From Methanomassiliicoccaceae archaeon UBA404 (GTDB taxonomy: Archaea; Thermoplasmatota; Thermoplasmata; Methanomassiliicoccales; Methanomethylophilaceae), in the NCBI GenBank assembly GCA_002498605.1, contig DAHY01000051.1, positions 1 to 41,403 on the forward strand: 41,403 nt of DNA, given 5' to 3'. A program made the position numbers and the translations under genes. The notes below the pieces were generated by a model that was given only the letters and a program-made list of their open reading frames with translations, was not told where the DNA came from and made no database searches. Positions 17,166-24,912 of the stretch are shown here, in pieces (the first letter of the stretch is position 1; every line of letters begins with the position of its first letter).

Positions 17166-17167
17166 AA
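17131..17167. terminator. Perfect 16-bp hairpin
   Basis: TTTCAATTGAAAGGAG (17131-17146) is followed by a five-base loop and its exact reverse complement (17152-17167). A T run (17128-17133) overlaps the left arm. It lies between the broken winged-helix gene and the 3' end of the OLD-like gene on the other strand, so a bidirectional terminator is the simplest reading. Such a perfect stem could also be a mobile-element end. Confidence 0.6.
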
Positions 17168-17189
17168 TTGTTTGAATAGTTTATTTTAC

Positions 17190-19196
17190 TTAACCCATCA
17201 TAAGGTTATTCATTATCCGATTGAATCTCTTGACAGTTTCATCACTCAATTCTGCATAGTTCTCAATAATGTTTTGAGCGAAGCACGCGTTGATATCAAA
17301 CGATTTTAAACCGATTTGGTGTTTTTCTCGCTCTTCCTCGGTAAACATATCCTCGATTTCTTTTACAGATTTATCGCCCACAATCTCATTAAGGAGGATT
17401 ATCGAAACCCCGGAATCCTTTGCCGCTTTGGAAAAGGCTTCTCCTGCATTATCAGCATCGATTAGCGCAACTGGATGAGATTCTATTGAGCGCAACTGCT
17501 TTATCGTCTCAGCATAATCTTTTTTATTGCTTCCAAGCCCATTAATCGGTATGAAATCGACATCTATATTTTCTTGATTATAATGACGTAATCCTTCTGC
17601 CATAGCCGTTAGGAAGAAATAATCCGACGAACCCTCTACGAAGATGGTTTTTTGGTTTTCGTTCTTAAGGAAATTTCGACTTACGGTTAATGCGCCCATT
17701 ATAGGATCCAATATGTCGTGATTTTCATGTTCAAACTGCTCGAAATTATTTAGAATAGTTGAAATGCCATTTTTTTCATTTTTTACCAACCTCAGCTCGT
17801 CCAAATGATTGACATCGACGACCATGAAATTTTGTGTGGCTATGATGAACGTAACGCCATGCTTTTTACCAAAATTTCGAAGCATACTAATGATTTCTTT
17901 TACACTCATAGGATTTAAATTGTAACCAAATTCATCCATCAATACAATGTCCCCGGGCATAAAATCCTCAGTCATTAAGAAATTCATGTAAAAATTGAAC
18001 ATCCACTTGAAGCCTTCTGATTGTCTATCCAGATTCAATTCGACCTTGCCCCTGTATATTAAAAAATACATAAGCATGCTTTCAAAGTCCACCTCAAATC
18101 GATAATTGTTTTCAGGATCAGCTGTAAAAAGATTATTGAAATCATCGGAAATATCAGACAATTCCTTGTTAAATTCGTCCCTAAAGGAATCTCTTATACC
18201 CTTTCTATCATACTCATATATATGTTTGTACGATTCAGGTTCCTTTCCGGTTATGCGTAAAAGTAGCTTAAAAAAATCGTTAGGTTCTTGTGGAACACAT
18301 TTGAAAATATTATGTTTTAAAGGTTTTTCTTTGTATCGCAACACTCTATTGCTTAATTTATAGTCGTATTCTGTCTCAAATCGCCCTCTAAGAAAAACGT
18401 CCTTGGGGACCATATCCAATCTCTTGTTCCAGGCATCAATGATCTGGTTTCGCCAATCAGAGTCGATAGGACCGACCTGATCGTAGTAATATCTAGAGGT
18501 TTTTGCGCCTGCCGATAAACTTTCTATTGTATCGAGAATAACTTTCTTATGTGTGATATTATAACAAAAATCTGATGAAATTAGTTCCTTAATCATTATC
18601 AGATACCTGAACGCACTAAGGGAATCATTATTGGGAATCGGTATGTTCGAATCTGTCATAACTTCAAAGAAGGAATCAAGAAACTTTAGATATGCATCAT
18701 ACGAAACCTCGTGGGGTAGTAGTTTATAATTGCTATGAATGGGAGTCGAGAATGTTCCTTTATGTCCTAAAAATTCATAGGCATCCTCATTATAATATAC
18801 CCTCTTTATAAAATCAGAAAGCCCCTCTTCATGGAATGCAGCATCCATCCTTAACTCATGAATAATGGAGTCGTCTCCATATTTTCCATTAGAGATATTC
18901 AATTCGACTTTTGGTTTGAGTGGCTCATAACTGAAATCAGGAGTGTCATTTTTTGTAAATTTAGGATCATTTATGTGTTCTAAAGCATCCAGGACATTAC
19001 TTTTACCGCTATTGTTCAGGCCCATCAACAAGACGAGTCCGCCGATATGTTCGCGTTCAAGGCATCGATTTATTTTAAGAAATGCTCTATCGTCTTTGTT
19101 ATCGTTTGTTGCAAAAACTCCCAAATTTCTAAAATTAGATATATTAACTGTTCTAAACTCATTTTCATTTTGATTGTTTATTATACTCTTTGTCAT
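17190..19196 (-). CDS. OLD-like ABC-type ATPase with C-terminal TOPRIM domain
   Basis: A 668-residue protein of the overcoming-lysogenization-defect (OLD) type. The N-terminus starts like RecF/SMC ATPases (VNISNFRNLG), with Walker A GLNNSGKS at 59-66. A long AT-rich middle follows, then a signature-like QSEGFKWM, Walker B DIVLMDEF at about 411-418, and a switch region IIATQN. From about residue 516 a TOPRIM nuclease-type domain has FVEG (Glu521), LIDADNAG (Asp580, Asp582) and a downstream IEDMF. OLD-family proteins act as nucleases in phage defence, e.g. GajA of Gabija. The gene starts four bases after an HTH gene stop, forming a two-gene unit. Low GC suggests transfer. Confidence 0.82.
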   Translation of the reverse strand: MTKSIINNQNENEFRTVNISNFRNLGVFATNDNKDDRAFLKINRCLEREHIGGLVLLMGLNNSGKSNVLDALEHINDPKFTKNDTPDFSYEPLKPKVELNISNGKYGDDSIIHELRMDAAFHEEGLSDFIKRVYYNEDAYEFLGHKGTFSTPIHSNYKLLPHEVSYDAYLKFLDSFFEVMTDSNIPIPNNDSLSAFRYLIMIKELISSDFCYNITHKKVILDTIESLSAGAKTSRYYYDQVGPIDSDWRNQIIDAWNKRLDMVPKDVFLRGRFETEYDYKLSNRVLRYKEKPLKHNIFKCVPQEPNDFFKLLLRITGKEPESYKHIYEYDRKGIRDSFRDEFNKELSDISDDFNNLFTADPENNYRFEVDFESMLMYFLIYRGKVELNLDRQSEGFKWMFNFYMNFLMTEDFMPGDIVLMDEFGYNLNPMSVKEIISMLRNFGKKHGVTFIIATQNFMVVDVNHLDELRLVKNEKNGISTILNNFEQFEHENHDILDPIMGALTVSRNFLKNENQKTIFVEGSSDYFFLTAMAEGLRHYNQENIDVDFIPINGLGSNKKDYAETIKQLRSIESHPVALIDADNAGEAFSKAAKDSGVSIILLNEIVGDKSVKEIEDMFTEEEREKHQIGLKSFDINACFAQNIIENYAELSDETVKRFNRIMNNLMMG

Positions 19197-19200
19197 AATA

Positions 19201-19698
19201 TCACAACAGCCTCTTGGTCAATTCCACATCTTCATCTACCGCAGAAACATTTCTTATAATCTTATCTCTGAACACAATAAACATTGCAAGTTGTTTCACA
19301 TCATCTTCAGTGAGTTTATCGCCCTTCAATAAATCTATACAATCTGAAAAATAAGGGAGAACGGGATCAAAGGAATCCGTTTCTACCAATTTTTCAATAA
19401 AAACTTTCTTAAAATCGTTTTCCTCAACAGAATCCATATAATCCCGTACAGGACATGTTTCAGAATCGTCTTTTCTGTGTATTTCGTTGACAATGTACAC
19501 TATGACTTGCTCCTTCGACATTGTACCTTTACGGGAAATGTATGTGAATACTTTCTTCACATCACCAGGTATCTGTTTTCGATCCTTTCTCTCGTACATT
19601 TCCATGTACTTGTACAAGGTTGGGCGAGATACGTTCAGATATAGTGCTAAATCGGACAGGCTCAAATTCAGACTGCGTATCTTTTCTCTCACAGTCAC
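19201..19698 (-). CDS. HTH DNA-binding protein paired with the OLD-like gene
   Basis: A 165-residue protein with an N-terminal helix-turn-helix (residues about 12-33, LSLSDLALYLNVSRPTLYKY). A middle segment (about 45-70) could be a second small helical module, and the acidic, helical C-terminal half has no recognised domain. It is the first gene of a two-gene transcript with the OLD-like ATPase (four-base gap). The GTG start at 19698 lies about 25 bases from a TATA element and has no Shine-Dalgarno site. A palindrome overlapping the start codon suggests self-repression. It may be only a regulator, or a working part of the defence unit. Confidence 0.75.
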   Translation of the reverse strand: MTVREKIRSLNLSLSDLALYLNVSRPTLYKYMEMYERKDRKQIPGDVKKVFTYISRKGTMSKEQVIVYIVNEIHRKDDSETCPVRDYMDSVEENDFKKVFIEKLVETDSFDPVLPYFSDCIDLLKGDKLTEDDVKQLAMFIVFRDKIIRNVSAVDEDVELTKRLL

Positions 19699-19726
19699 TG
19701 TATTTACGTATATTGTATAAATAACT
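19691..19726 (-). promoter_or_regulatory. Promoter and possible operator of the HTH/OLD unit
   Basis: On the minus strand, tttatacaat near 19715-19725 is a TATA box about 25 bases before the GTG start. The perfect palindrome ACAGT-C-ACTGT (19691-19701) overlaps the start codon and transcription start. In that position a bound HTH protein would block transcription. The role is inferred from position only. Confidence 0.45.
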
Positions 19727-19788
19727 TTTACATTATTTGTAAAATATTACCTAAAAAACGTCATATCAATCGCACTTTTTATTTGAAA

Positions 19789-20163
19789 TTAAAAGATAGG
19801 CGGTTCATCATATTTTCTGTTGGAACCTTTGGATTTTTCAACGGGATACCGGATATCGTTCTTTCTGAGTTTTTCTTTCAACGAAGAGGAAAGATCGATA
19901 TTGTTTTTTTGTGCGAACCTCAAAACGAAATAGAATACGTCGGACAGTTCGTCTCTTATCATCGTAAGATACCTTTCGTCTTTCATCATTTCAACGACTT
20001 CCTCATCGTTTTTGAATCTGAATATCTGCAACAGTTCCGATGCTTCCGTAACCAATCCCGCGGCCAGATTCTTGGGGCAGTGAAATTCGTCCCATTCCCT
20101 TGCCTCACAGAACTCCCGTACCATCGTCTTGAGCCTGTTTACGTCGGTGTTTGCGTCGTCCAT
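19789..20163 (-). CDS. MazG-like nucleotide pyrophosphohydrolase
   Basis: A 124-residue all-alpha NTP pyrophosphatase resembling dCTP pyrophosphatase (DCTPP1/XTP3TPA), which removes unwanted dNTPs such as dCTP analogues. Family motifs are REFCEAREWDEFHCPKNLA, the first metal motif EASELLQIF (ExxE-type), and the second ELSDVFYFVLRFA (ExxD). The open frame extends to 20268, but the family start fits the ATG at 20163, with a TATA-like element gggtatacg about 27 bases before it, indicating a leaderless start. It borders the AT-rich island but has normal base composition. Confidence 0.85.
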   Translation of the reverse strand: MDDANTDVNRLKTMVREFCEAREWDEFHCPKNLAAGLVTEASELLQIFRFKNDEEVVEMMKDERYLTMIRDELSDVFYFVLRFAQKNNIDLSSSLKEKLRKNDIRYPVEKSKGSNRKYDEPPIF

Positions 20164-20284
20164 ACAGCGGCAACGTTCTCTTTTACGTATACCCTTTTCC
20201 GTCGTTCTCTGCAAATTGATTAAATACATCCTATCCATAGTGGGCTCAACCGTGCTAAGTGCTAACACGGTACGCGGTGAAAAA

Positions 20285-20410
20285 ATGTTAGGACTGACCG
20301 ACCCATGGATTTGGAGTGCTTACGCCGGCTGCATAATTGCCGTCGGGTTCTGTATAGTATTCGGATTCGTCAAAGGACGCGGAGCCGAGAAGGAGGAAGA
20401 CGATGAGTGA
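20285..20410 (+). CDS. Small accessory membrane protein of the symporter
   Basis: A 41-residue protein with a single hydrophobic segment (residues about 8-30, WIWSAYAGCIIAVGFCIVFGFV) and a charged acidic end (KEEDDE). GGTGA at 20275-20279 precedes the ATG. The gene overlaps the start of the sodium/solute symporter gene by eight bases, so it is translationally coupled to it. Such mini-subunits before SSS-family transporters are known in prokaryotes. A role in assembly or stability is inferred. Confidence 0.8.
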   Translation: MLGLTDPWIWSAYAGCIIAVGFCIVFGFVKGRGAEKEEDDE

Positions 20411-22046
20411 CGGAGTGAATCTTACGATATTCGGCATAATGGCCGTAATTTTCGGAATTGCAACTGCCGTCCTCGCTTACTACGGTTACAGAAACACCAA
20501 AGACAGCGAACAGTTCATGCTGGGAAGGAATAAAACCAGTCCGGTGATAATCGCTCTGTCTTACGGAGCGACCTTTCTGAGCGCATCGGCCATCATCGGA
20601 TTCGGCGGACAGGCCGCGGTACACGGAATGTCTCTGATGTGGTTGTGTTTCCTGAATATTTTTGTCGGAGTGATAGTTGCATTCATAGTTTTCGGTCCGA
20701 GAACCAGAAGACTGGGAAAAAAATTGGGGGCATCCACGTTCGCCGATCTGTTGGGTAAAATTTACAAATCCAAAGGCATCCGCGGATTCACGGCAATACT
20801 GATTGTTGTGATGATGCCCATATACTGTGCGGCGGTTCTCAAGGGAGCCGTCAATTCGCTTTCGGTCATGACGGGTCTGACGGAATACTACGATTTGCTT
20901 TTGATTTTACTTGCGGTCATAGTCGCTCTGTACGTCGTTTACGGCGGAATCATAGCCGTGATGTACAACGACGCGTTGCAGGCCGGAATCATGTTCGTCG
21001 GGATGATTGTCATTCTTGTTATGACGTATTACATGTTCGGAGGCGTCACATCCGCCCACTCCCAACTCGAGGGTCTTTGGAATGCCGGTATTTTCGAACA
21101 GATGGGCGTGTTGCCCGGCGCCGGAGGATGGACCGAATTTTCGGATTTCGGTTCCGAAGAGTGGATGCTGGTGGTGACCACGTTCCTTATGGGTGTCGGA
21201 ATAGGATCTTTGACGCAGCCTCAGTTGGTCGTTCGTTTCATGTCCGCGCGTAACGACAAGACTCTGTACAAATCCATGGTAATCGGAAGCATATTCATGC
21301 TGGTCGTTGTGGGAACCGCTTACACCATAGGCCCTCTGAGCAACATATACTTCATCAACGAATACGGAGTGAGCGCTTACGAATACATAACCGGCATGGG
21401 ATTGGGTATAGACTTCATCATACCCCAGTTCCTGACCGAAGTCTTCGGAAGTTTCGCAAACGCAACCTTCGGGGATCTCTTCCTTTCCCTGTTCCTGTTG
21501 GCTTTGCTGTCGGCATCCATATCCACGCTCAGCGCGCTGATGCACACAATCGGTGTTGCCGGCGGGTACGATCTGTTCACACTGGCCAGAAACAGGCTGT
21601 TCGACGAAGAAAAGGACGCACGCTCCATCAGAGTCAACAGAATATTCACGATGCTTGTTCTGATTGCGGTTGTCGCGGTGTGTTACCTGATGCCCAATAA
21701 CATAATCGCCAAAGCGACTTCGGTGTTTATGGGAATAACCGCCGCCGCGCTGTTGCCCGCATACACCCACGGTCTGTACTCCAAATCCCCGAACAGAACC
21801 GCCGCCAAAGTCAGTATGGCTCTCGGAACCTCCGTTTACCTGTTCTGGGCACTGTTCATGAATGCGGGAACCGCAACCTTCCTTCCGATATGCAAACTGT
21901 TGACGGGAAGCAGCGTGCTTTTCCCCGCTTCGATACTGTCGTCCCTGGATGCGGTTATCGTTGCTTTGCCGATTTCGGTAATCGCCATGGTTTTGGTGCT
22001 TTTGCTGAACCGGAAAAATGTATCGGAAGAACCGATGACGGTATGA
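20403..22046 (+). CDS. Sodium:solute symporter (SSS family)
   Basis: A 547-residue secondary transporter with about 13 membrane helices, of the SSS family (relatives carry proline, pantothenate, acetate or other organic solutes with Na+). Typical stretches are NTKDSEQFMLGRNKTSP and ALSYGATFLSASAIIGFGG near the start, VYGGIIAVMYNDALQAGIM in the middle, and LLALLSASISTLSALMHTIG. The substrate cannot be told from sequence. It is coupled to the 41-residue accessory protein by overlap. Confidence 0.92.
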   Translation: MSDGVNLTIFGIMAVIFGIATAVLAYYGYRNTKDSEQFMLGRNKTSPVIIALSYGATFLSASAIIGFGGQAAVHGMSLMWLCFLNIFVGVIVAFIVFGPRTRRLGKKLGASTFADLLGKIYKSKGIRGFTAILIVVMMPIYCAAVLKGAVNSLSVMTGLTEYYDLLLILLAVIVALYVVYGGIIAVMYNDALQAGIMFVGMIVILVMTYYMFGGVTSAHSQLEGLWNAGIFEQMGVLPGAGGWTEFSDFGSEEWMLVVTTFLMGVGIGSLTQPQLVVRFMSARNDKTLYKSMVIGSIFMLVVVGTAYTIGPLSNIYFINEYGVSAYEYITGMGLGIDFIIPQFLTEVFGSFANATFGDLFLSLFLLALLSASISTLSALMHTIGVAGGYDLFTLARNRLFDEEKDARSIRVNRIFTMLVLIAVVAVCYLMPNNIIAKATSVFMGITAAALLPAYTHGLYSKSPNRTAAKVSMALGTSVYLFWALFMNAGTATFLPICKLLTGSSVLFPASILSSLDAVIVALPISVIAMVLVLLLNRKNVSEEPMTV

Positions 22047-22131
22047 AACATTTTACATCTCAATTTTTTCCGTTTAAACACATTGCGGGAAAATCCGTCA
22101 GTTTTAGGTATATTGAGAGTATAGCCTGTTC

Positions 22132-22923
22132 ATGGAAAAAGCCATGGAGCTGAGGAATGTCTCAGTTGTCAGAGGCGGAAAGAAGCTTCTGGACTCTGTG
22201 AACCTGGATATCGGTGCAACAGAGAATGTGGCCGTCATAGGCCCGAACGGTTCAGGCAAAACAACGCTGATAAAACTTCTCAGAGGCGATATATATCCTT
22301 ACTACGACGAGGAAAATCCTCCGGTAATGAAAATATTCGGAGAAGGGAATTGGTCGCTGTATGACGTCAGAAGCAGAATGGGCGTAGTGTCCATGGACCT
22401 GCAAAATATGTTTTCGGACGAAACCGTCGTCAGAGACGTTGTCCTGTCGGGATATTTCAGCAGTCTTGATATATTCAGAACTTACAAAATAACGGACGCA
22501 ATGATGCAGGGCGCGGAAAAAGCCATGGATTACATGGGAATCCGCAATCTGGCCGAAAGAACCCTGGCGGGACTGTCTTTGGGCGAGATGAGAAGGTCCC
22601 TTATCGCAAGAGCTTTGGTCACCTCTCCGAAAATGCTGGTTTTGGACGAACCCATGACGGGTTTGGACATAGTCATGAAATCAAAATTCCGCAAAATGTT
22701 CGATCTGATGACCGAAACCGGCGTAAATATGGTTATGATCACTCACGATCTGACGGACATTCCCCTGTCATTGGACAGGATTGTTATGATAAAAGACGGA
22801 AAAATATATGCCGACGGCCCCAAATCCGAAATACTTACTTCGGAGAAAATCAGTGAGTTGTTCGACGAGTCTATTAATGTTCAATGTAATAACGGATTGT
22901 ATTCCATGAGGATGGACAAGTGA
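22132..22923 (+). CDS. Single-domain ABC ATPase without a permease gene
   Basis: A 263-residue soluble ABC ATPase with Walker A GPNGSGKT, a Q-loop region (GVVSMDLQ), signature LSLGEMRRSLIARAL, Walker B MLVLDEP, and switch His in ITHDLTD. The VVRDVVLSGYFSS stretch resembles soluble ABC ATPases of the YlmA type that work without a membrane partner. No permease gene is next to it. A TATA-like element (ggtatattg, about 22103-22112) 27 bases upstream supports the ATG at 22132 as a leaderless start. The stop codon overlaps the next start (GTGA). Confidence 0.85.
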   Translation: MEKAMELRNVSVVRGGKKLLDSVNLDIGATENVAVIGPNGSGKTTLIKLLRGDIYPYYDEENPPVMKIFGEGNWSLYDVRSRMGVVSMDLQNMFSDETVVRDVVLSGYFSSLDIFRTYKITDAMMQGAEKAMDYMGIRNLAERTLAGLSLGEMRRSLIARALVTSPKMLVLDEPMTGLDIVMKSKFRKMFDLMTETGVNMVMITHDLTDIPLSLDRIVMIKDGKIYADGPKSEILTSEKISELFDESINVQCNNGLYSMRMDK

Positions 22924-23486
22924 AAACGTACATCTGTTCCGAATGCAGAAGGGAAATACCTCCGGATTCGGATTTCTGTTACCATTGCGGAAGCCTCAAA
23001 AGCAAGGCGTTTGTGATCGATTACGGCAGTCCGCAGAGTCCGGACGGTCAGCAGCCCTGTCCGGAATGCGGCAAACCCAATGACCAAGGGGCAAAATTCT
23101 GCAGACATTGCGGTATCGAAATGGATACCGTTACCGCCCGGCCCGAAAATTATTCTTCCCGGAATAATTATTCTCAGGAAAGTTGTTCTCAGGGCAGTTG
23201 CTATCAGGGATATCCATACGGTTACCCGAGCACGCCCGTTCTCGTAAAGAACGGCGGAATTGCCATGATGGCGTCCATCCTGTTCGGTTTCTTCGGAATT
23301 TACGGGGTGGGACACTTGATTCTCAAAAGATGGTCCAGAGGATTCATGTTTCTGACCATGTCTGCCGTTAATTGGTATATTTACCTAAGCGTAGGCTCGT
23401 TCCCGGCACTTATTCTGATGATTTCACTGTTAATATTCTTTAAACAATCAATGGAGATTACGAATATAGCGTACGGGAGGTCCTGA
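22920..23486 (+). CDS. Membrane protein with two zinc ribbons
   Basis: A 188-residue protein with two consecutive zinc ribbons: CSECRREIPPDSDFCYHCG (about 5-23) and CPECGKPNDQGAKFCRHCG (about 44-62). A Ser/Tyr/Gln-rich linker (about 73-100) and two or three hydrophobic segments from about 108 to 178 follow. The GTG start overlaps the upstream ABC ATPase stop by four bases, so the two are coupled. Function is unknown; it resembles in layout the protein at 4165-4737. Confidence 0.8.
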   Translation: MKTYICSECRREIPPDSDFCYHCGSLKSKAFVIDYGSPQSPDGQQPCPECGKPNDQGAKFCRHCGIEMDTVTARPENYSSRNNYSQESCSQGSCYQGYPYGYPSTPVLVKNGGIAMMASILFGFFGIYGVGHLILKRWSRGFMFLTMSAVNWYIYLSVGSFPALILMISLLIFFKQSMEITNIAYGRS

Positions 23487-23487
23487 A

Positions 23488-24903
23488 CTGTCCGAAGATT
23501 GGGCTTCGAAATACCGTCCCGCTTCATTGAAAGAAGTTCTGGGCAATCCCGGTCCCGTTAAAACCCTGAAAGATTGGGCTGACTCCTGGGATTCGGGAAT
23601 ACCGAAAGAACGGGCCGTTGTTCTGATAGGCAGCCCCGGCATAGGAAAAACATCCGCCGCACAGGCATTGGCTTCCGACAAGGGTTGGGGATATGTGGAG
23701 ATGAATGCTTCCGATCAGCGAACCGGGGGCGCCATAGAGGATATTGCCCTTCGGGGTGCGATGTTCAATACCTTTTCCGAAAACGGAGAATATCTCAGAT
23801 CTTCCGAAGGCGGAAGAAAACTGATAGTGTTGGACGAGGCGGACAGTCTGTATTCCAGACAGGACAGGGGTGCCATGCCCGCCATCGTCAAACTGATTAC
23901 CGAAACAAAACAGCCCGTCATACTCATTGTCAACGATTTTTACGAACTCAGCAGGAAAAGTTCCACTATCAAAAACAAAACTTTGCAGATTAACTTCAGA
24001 GGACCCCAGATTTCCACGGTTGCAAGGGCTTTGGCAAACATTGCCGAAAAAGAAAATGTCAGCATCAGTCCCGAAGCCGTTAAAATCATAGCCGAAAACG
24101 CCTCCGGGGATCTGAGGGCGGCAATAAGCGATCTTCAGTCCGTGGCTCAGAGCGGAAAGAAAGTCACCGAAAACGTGGCCGATATGCTGTCGGAAAGAGA
24201 CGGCAGAAGTTCGATGTTCGATTTCGTTCATGCCGTGTTTAGAAAAAATAATCCTTCCCATGCCAGAAAAATACTGAACGAAACCGATTCCGATCCGGGG
24301 ACCGCATTACTGTGGGTCGACGAAAATCTTCCTTACGAGTATATCGACAAGGGGGATTTGGTGAGAGGTTACGAAAGACTGAGCCGTGCGGATATTTATC
24401 TGGGAAGAGTTCACAGACGCCAGCATTACAGATTCTGGGCTTATGCCGGGGATATGATTTCTTTCGGCGTGGCTTCGGCAAAGCGCTCAAATCTGTCCGG
24501 CGGGGGAAAATTGCGTTTCCCCCAATATCTTACCAAAATGTCCCGCAGCAAATCCGTTCGGACGATGAAAAAGGAAGTTACCATGAAATTGGCCGTATAT
24601 CTTCACACTTCGACCAAAAGAGTGGAATTGGATATTCTGCCGTATATGAAATTAATAGCCGCAAACAACAGAGAGTTCAGAATCTCTTTGGTGAAAAACG
24701 TGGGATTGGATTCGGAACAGCTGGCGTTCGTACTGAATAAAAAAATCGATTCCCCGGTTGTGGTTGACGCCATGGAAGCGGCAACCCCCGAAACCTTAAA
24801 GAAAAAAGAAATCCGGGGAATCGAAGAATTATATACCGAGCCCGTTACGATCGAAGAGAAACCCGTTCCGAAAGAGGGTCAGAAAAGTCTGTTTGATTTC
24901 TGA
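23488..24903 (+). CDS. rfcL: Replication factor C large subunit, apparent CTG start
   Basis: Clamp-loader large subunit that opens PCNA for DNA replication. Conserved RFC boxes are SKYRPASLKEVLGN at the N-terminus, Walker A GSPGIGKT at 48-55, LDEADSL (Walker B), and a C-terminal PIP box QKSLFDF that binds PCNA. The conserved N-terminus lies before the first usual start codon (TTG 23527). The frame has no ATG, GTG or TTG between the TAG at 23467 and 23527. A CTG at 23488 has GGGAGG at 23475-23480 seven bases upstream and gives LSEDWASKYRP, matching archaeal RfcL starts. The 471-residue length fits the family. The gene follows the zinc-ribbon gene by one base. Confidence 0.93.
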   Translation: MSEDWASKYRPASLKEVLGNPGPVKTLKDWADSWDSGIPKERAVVLIGSPGIGKTSAAQALASDKGWGYVEMNASDQRTGGAIEDIALRGAMFNTFSENGEYLRSSEGGRKLIVLDEADSLYSRQDRGAMPAIVKLITETKQPVILIVNDFYELSRKSSTIKNKTLQINFRGPQISTVARALANIAEKENVSISPEAVKIIAENASGDLRAAISDLQSVAQSGKKVTENVADMLSERDGRSSMFDFVHAVFRKNNPSHARKILNETDSDPGTALLWVDENLPYEYIDKGDLVRGYERLSRADIYLGRVHRRQHYRFWAYAGDMISFGVASAKRSNLSGGGKLRFPQYLTKMSRSKSVRTMKKEVTMKLAVYLHTSTKRVELDILPYMKLIAANNREFRISLVKNVGLDSEQLAFVLNKKIDSPVVVDAMEAATPETLKKKEIRGIEELYTEPVTIEEKPVPKEGQKSLFDF

Positions 24904-24912
24904 GGTTTAATC

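Noticed and set aside
16391..19790. Attachment-site direct repeats flanking the AT-rich island
   Set aside because: I compared the island edges by eye and found no shared stretch long enough to be convincing.
20907..21770. 287-codon open frame on the minus strand
   Set aside because: It is the antisense of the sodium/solute symporter; His/Gln-rich without hydrophobic or catalytic motifs.
23527..23529. TTG as the rfcL start
   Set aside because: It would remove the conserved KYRP box, and no Shine-Dalgarno site precedes it, unlike the CTG at 23488.
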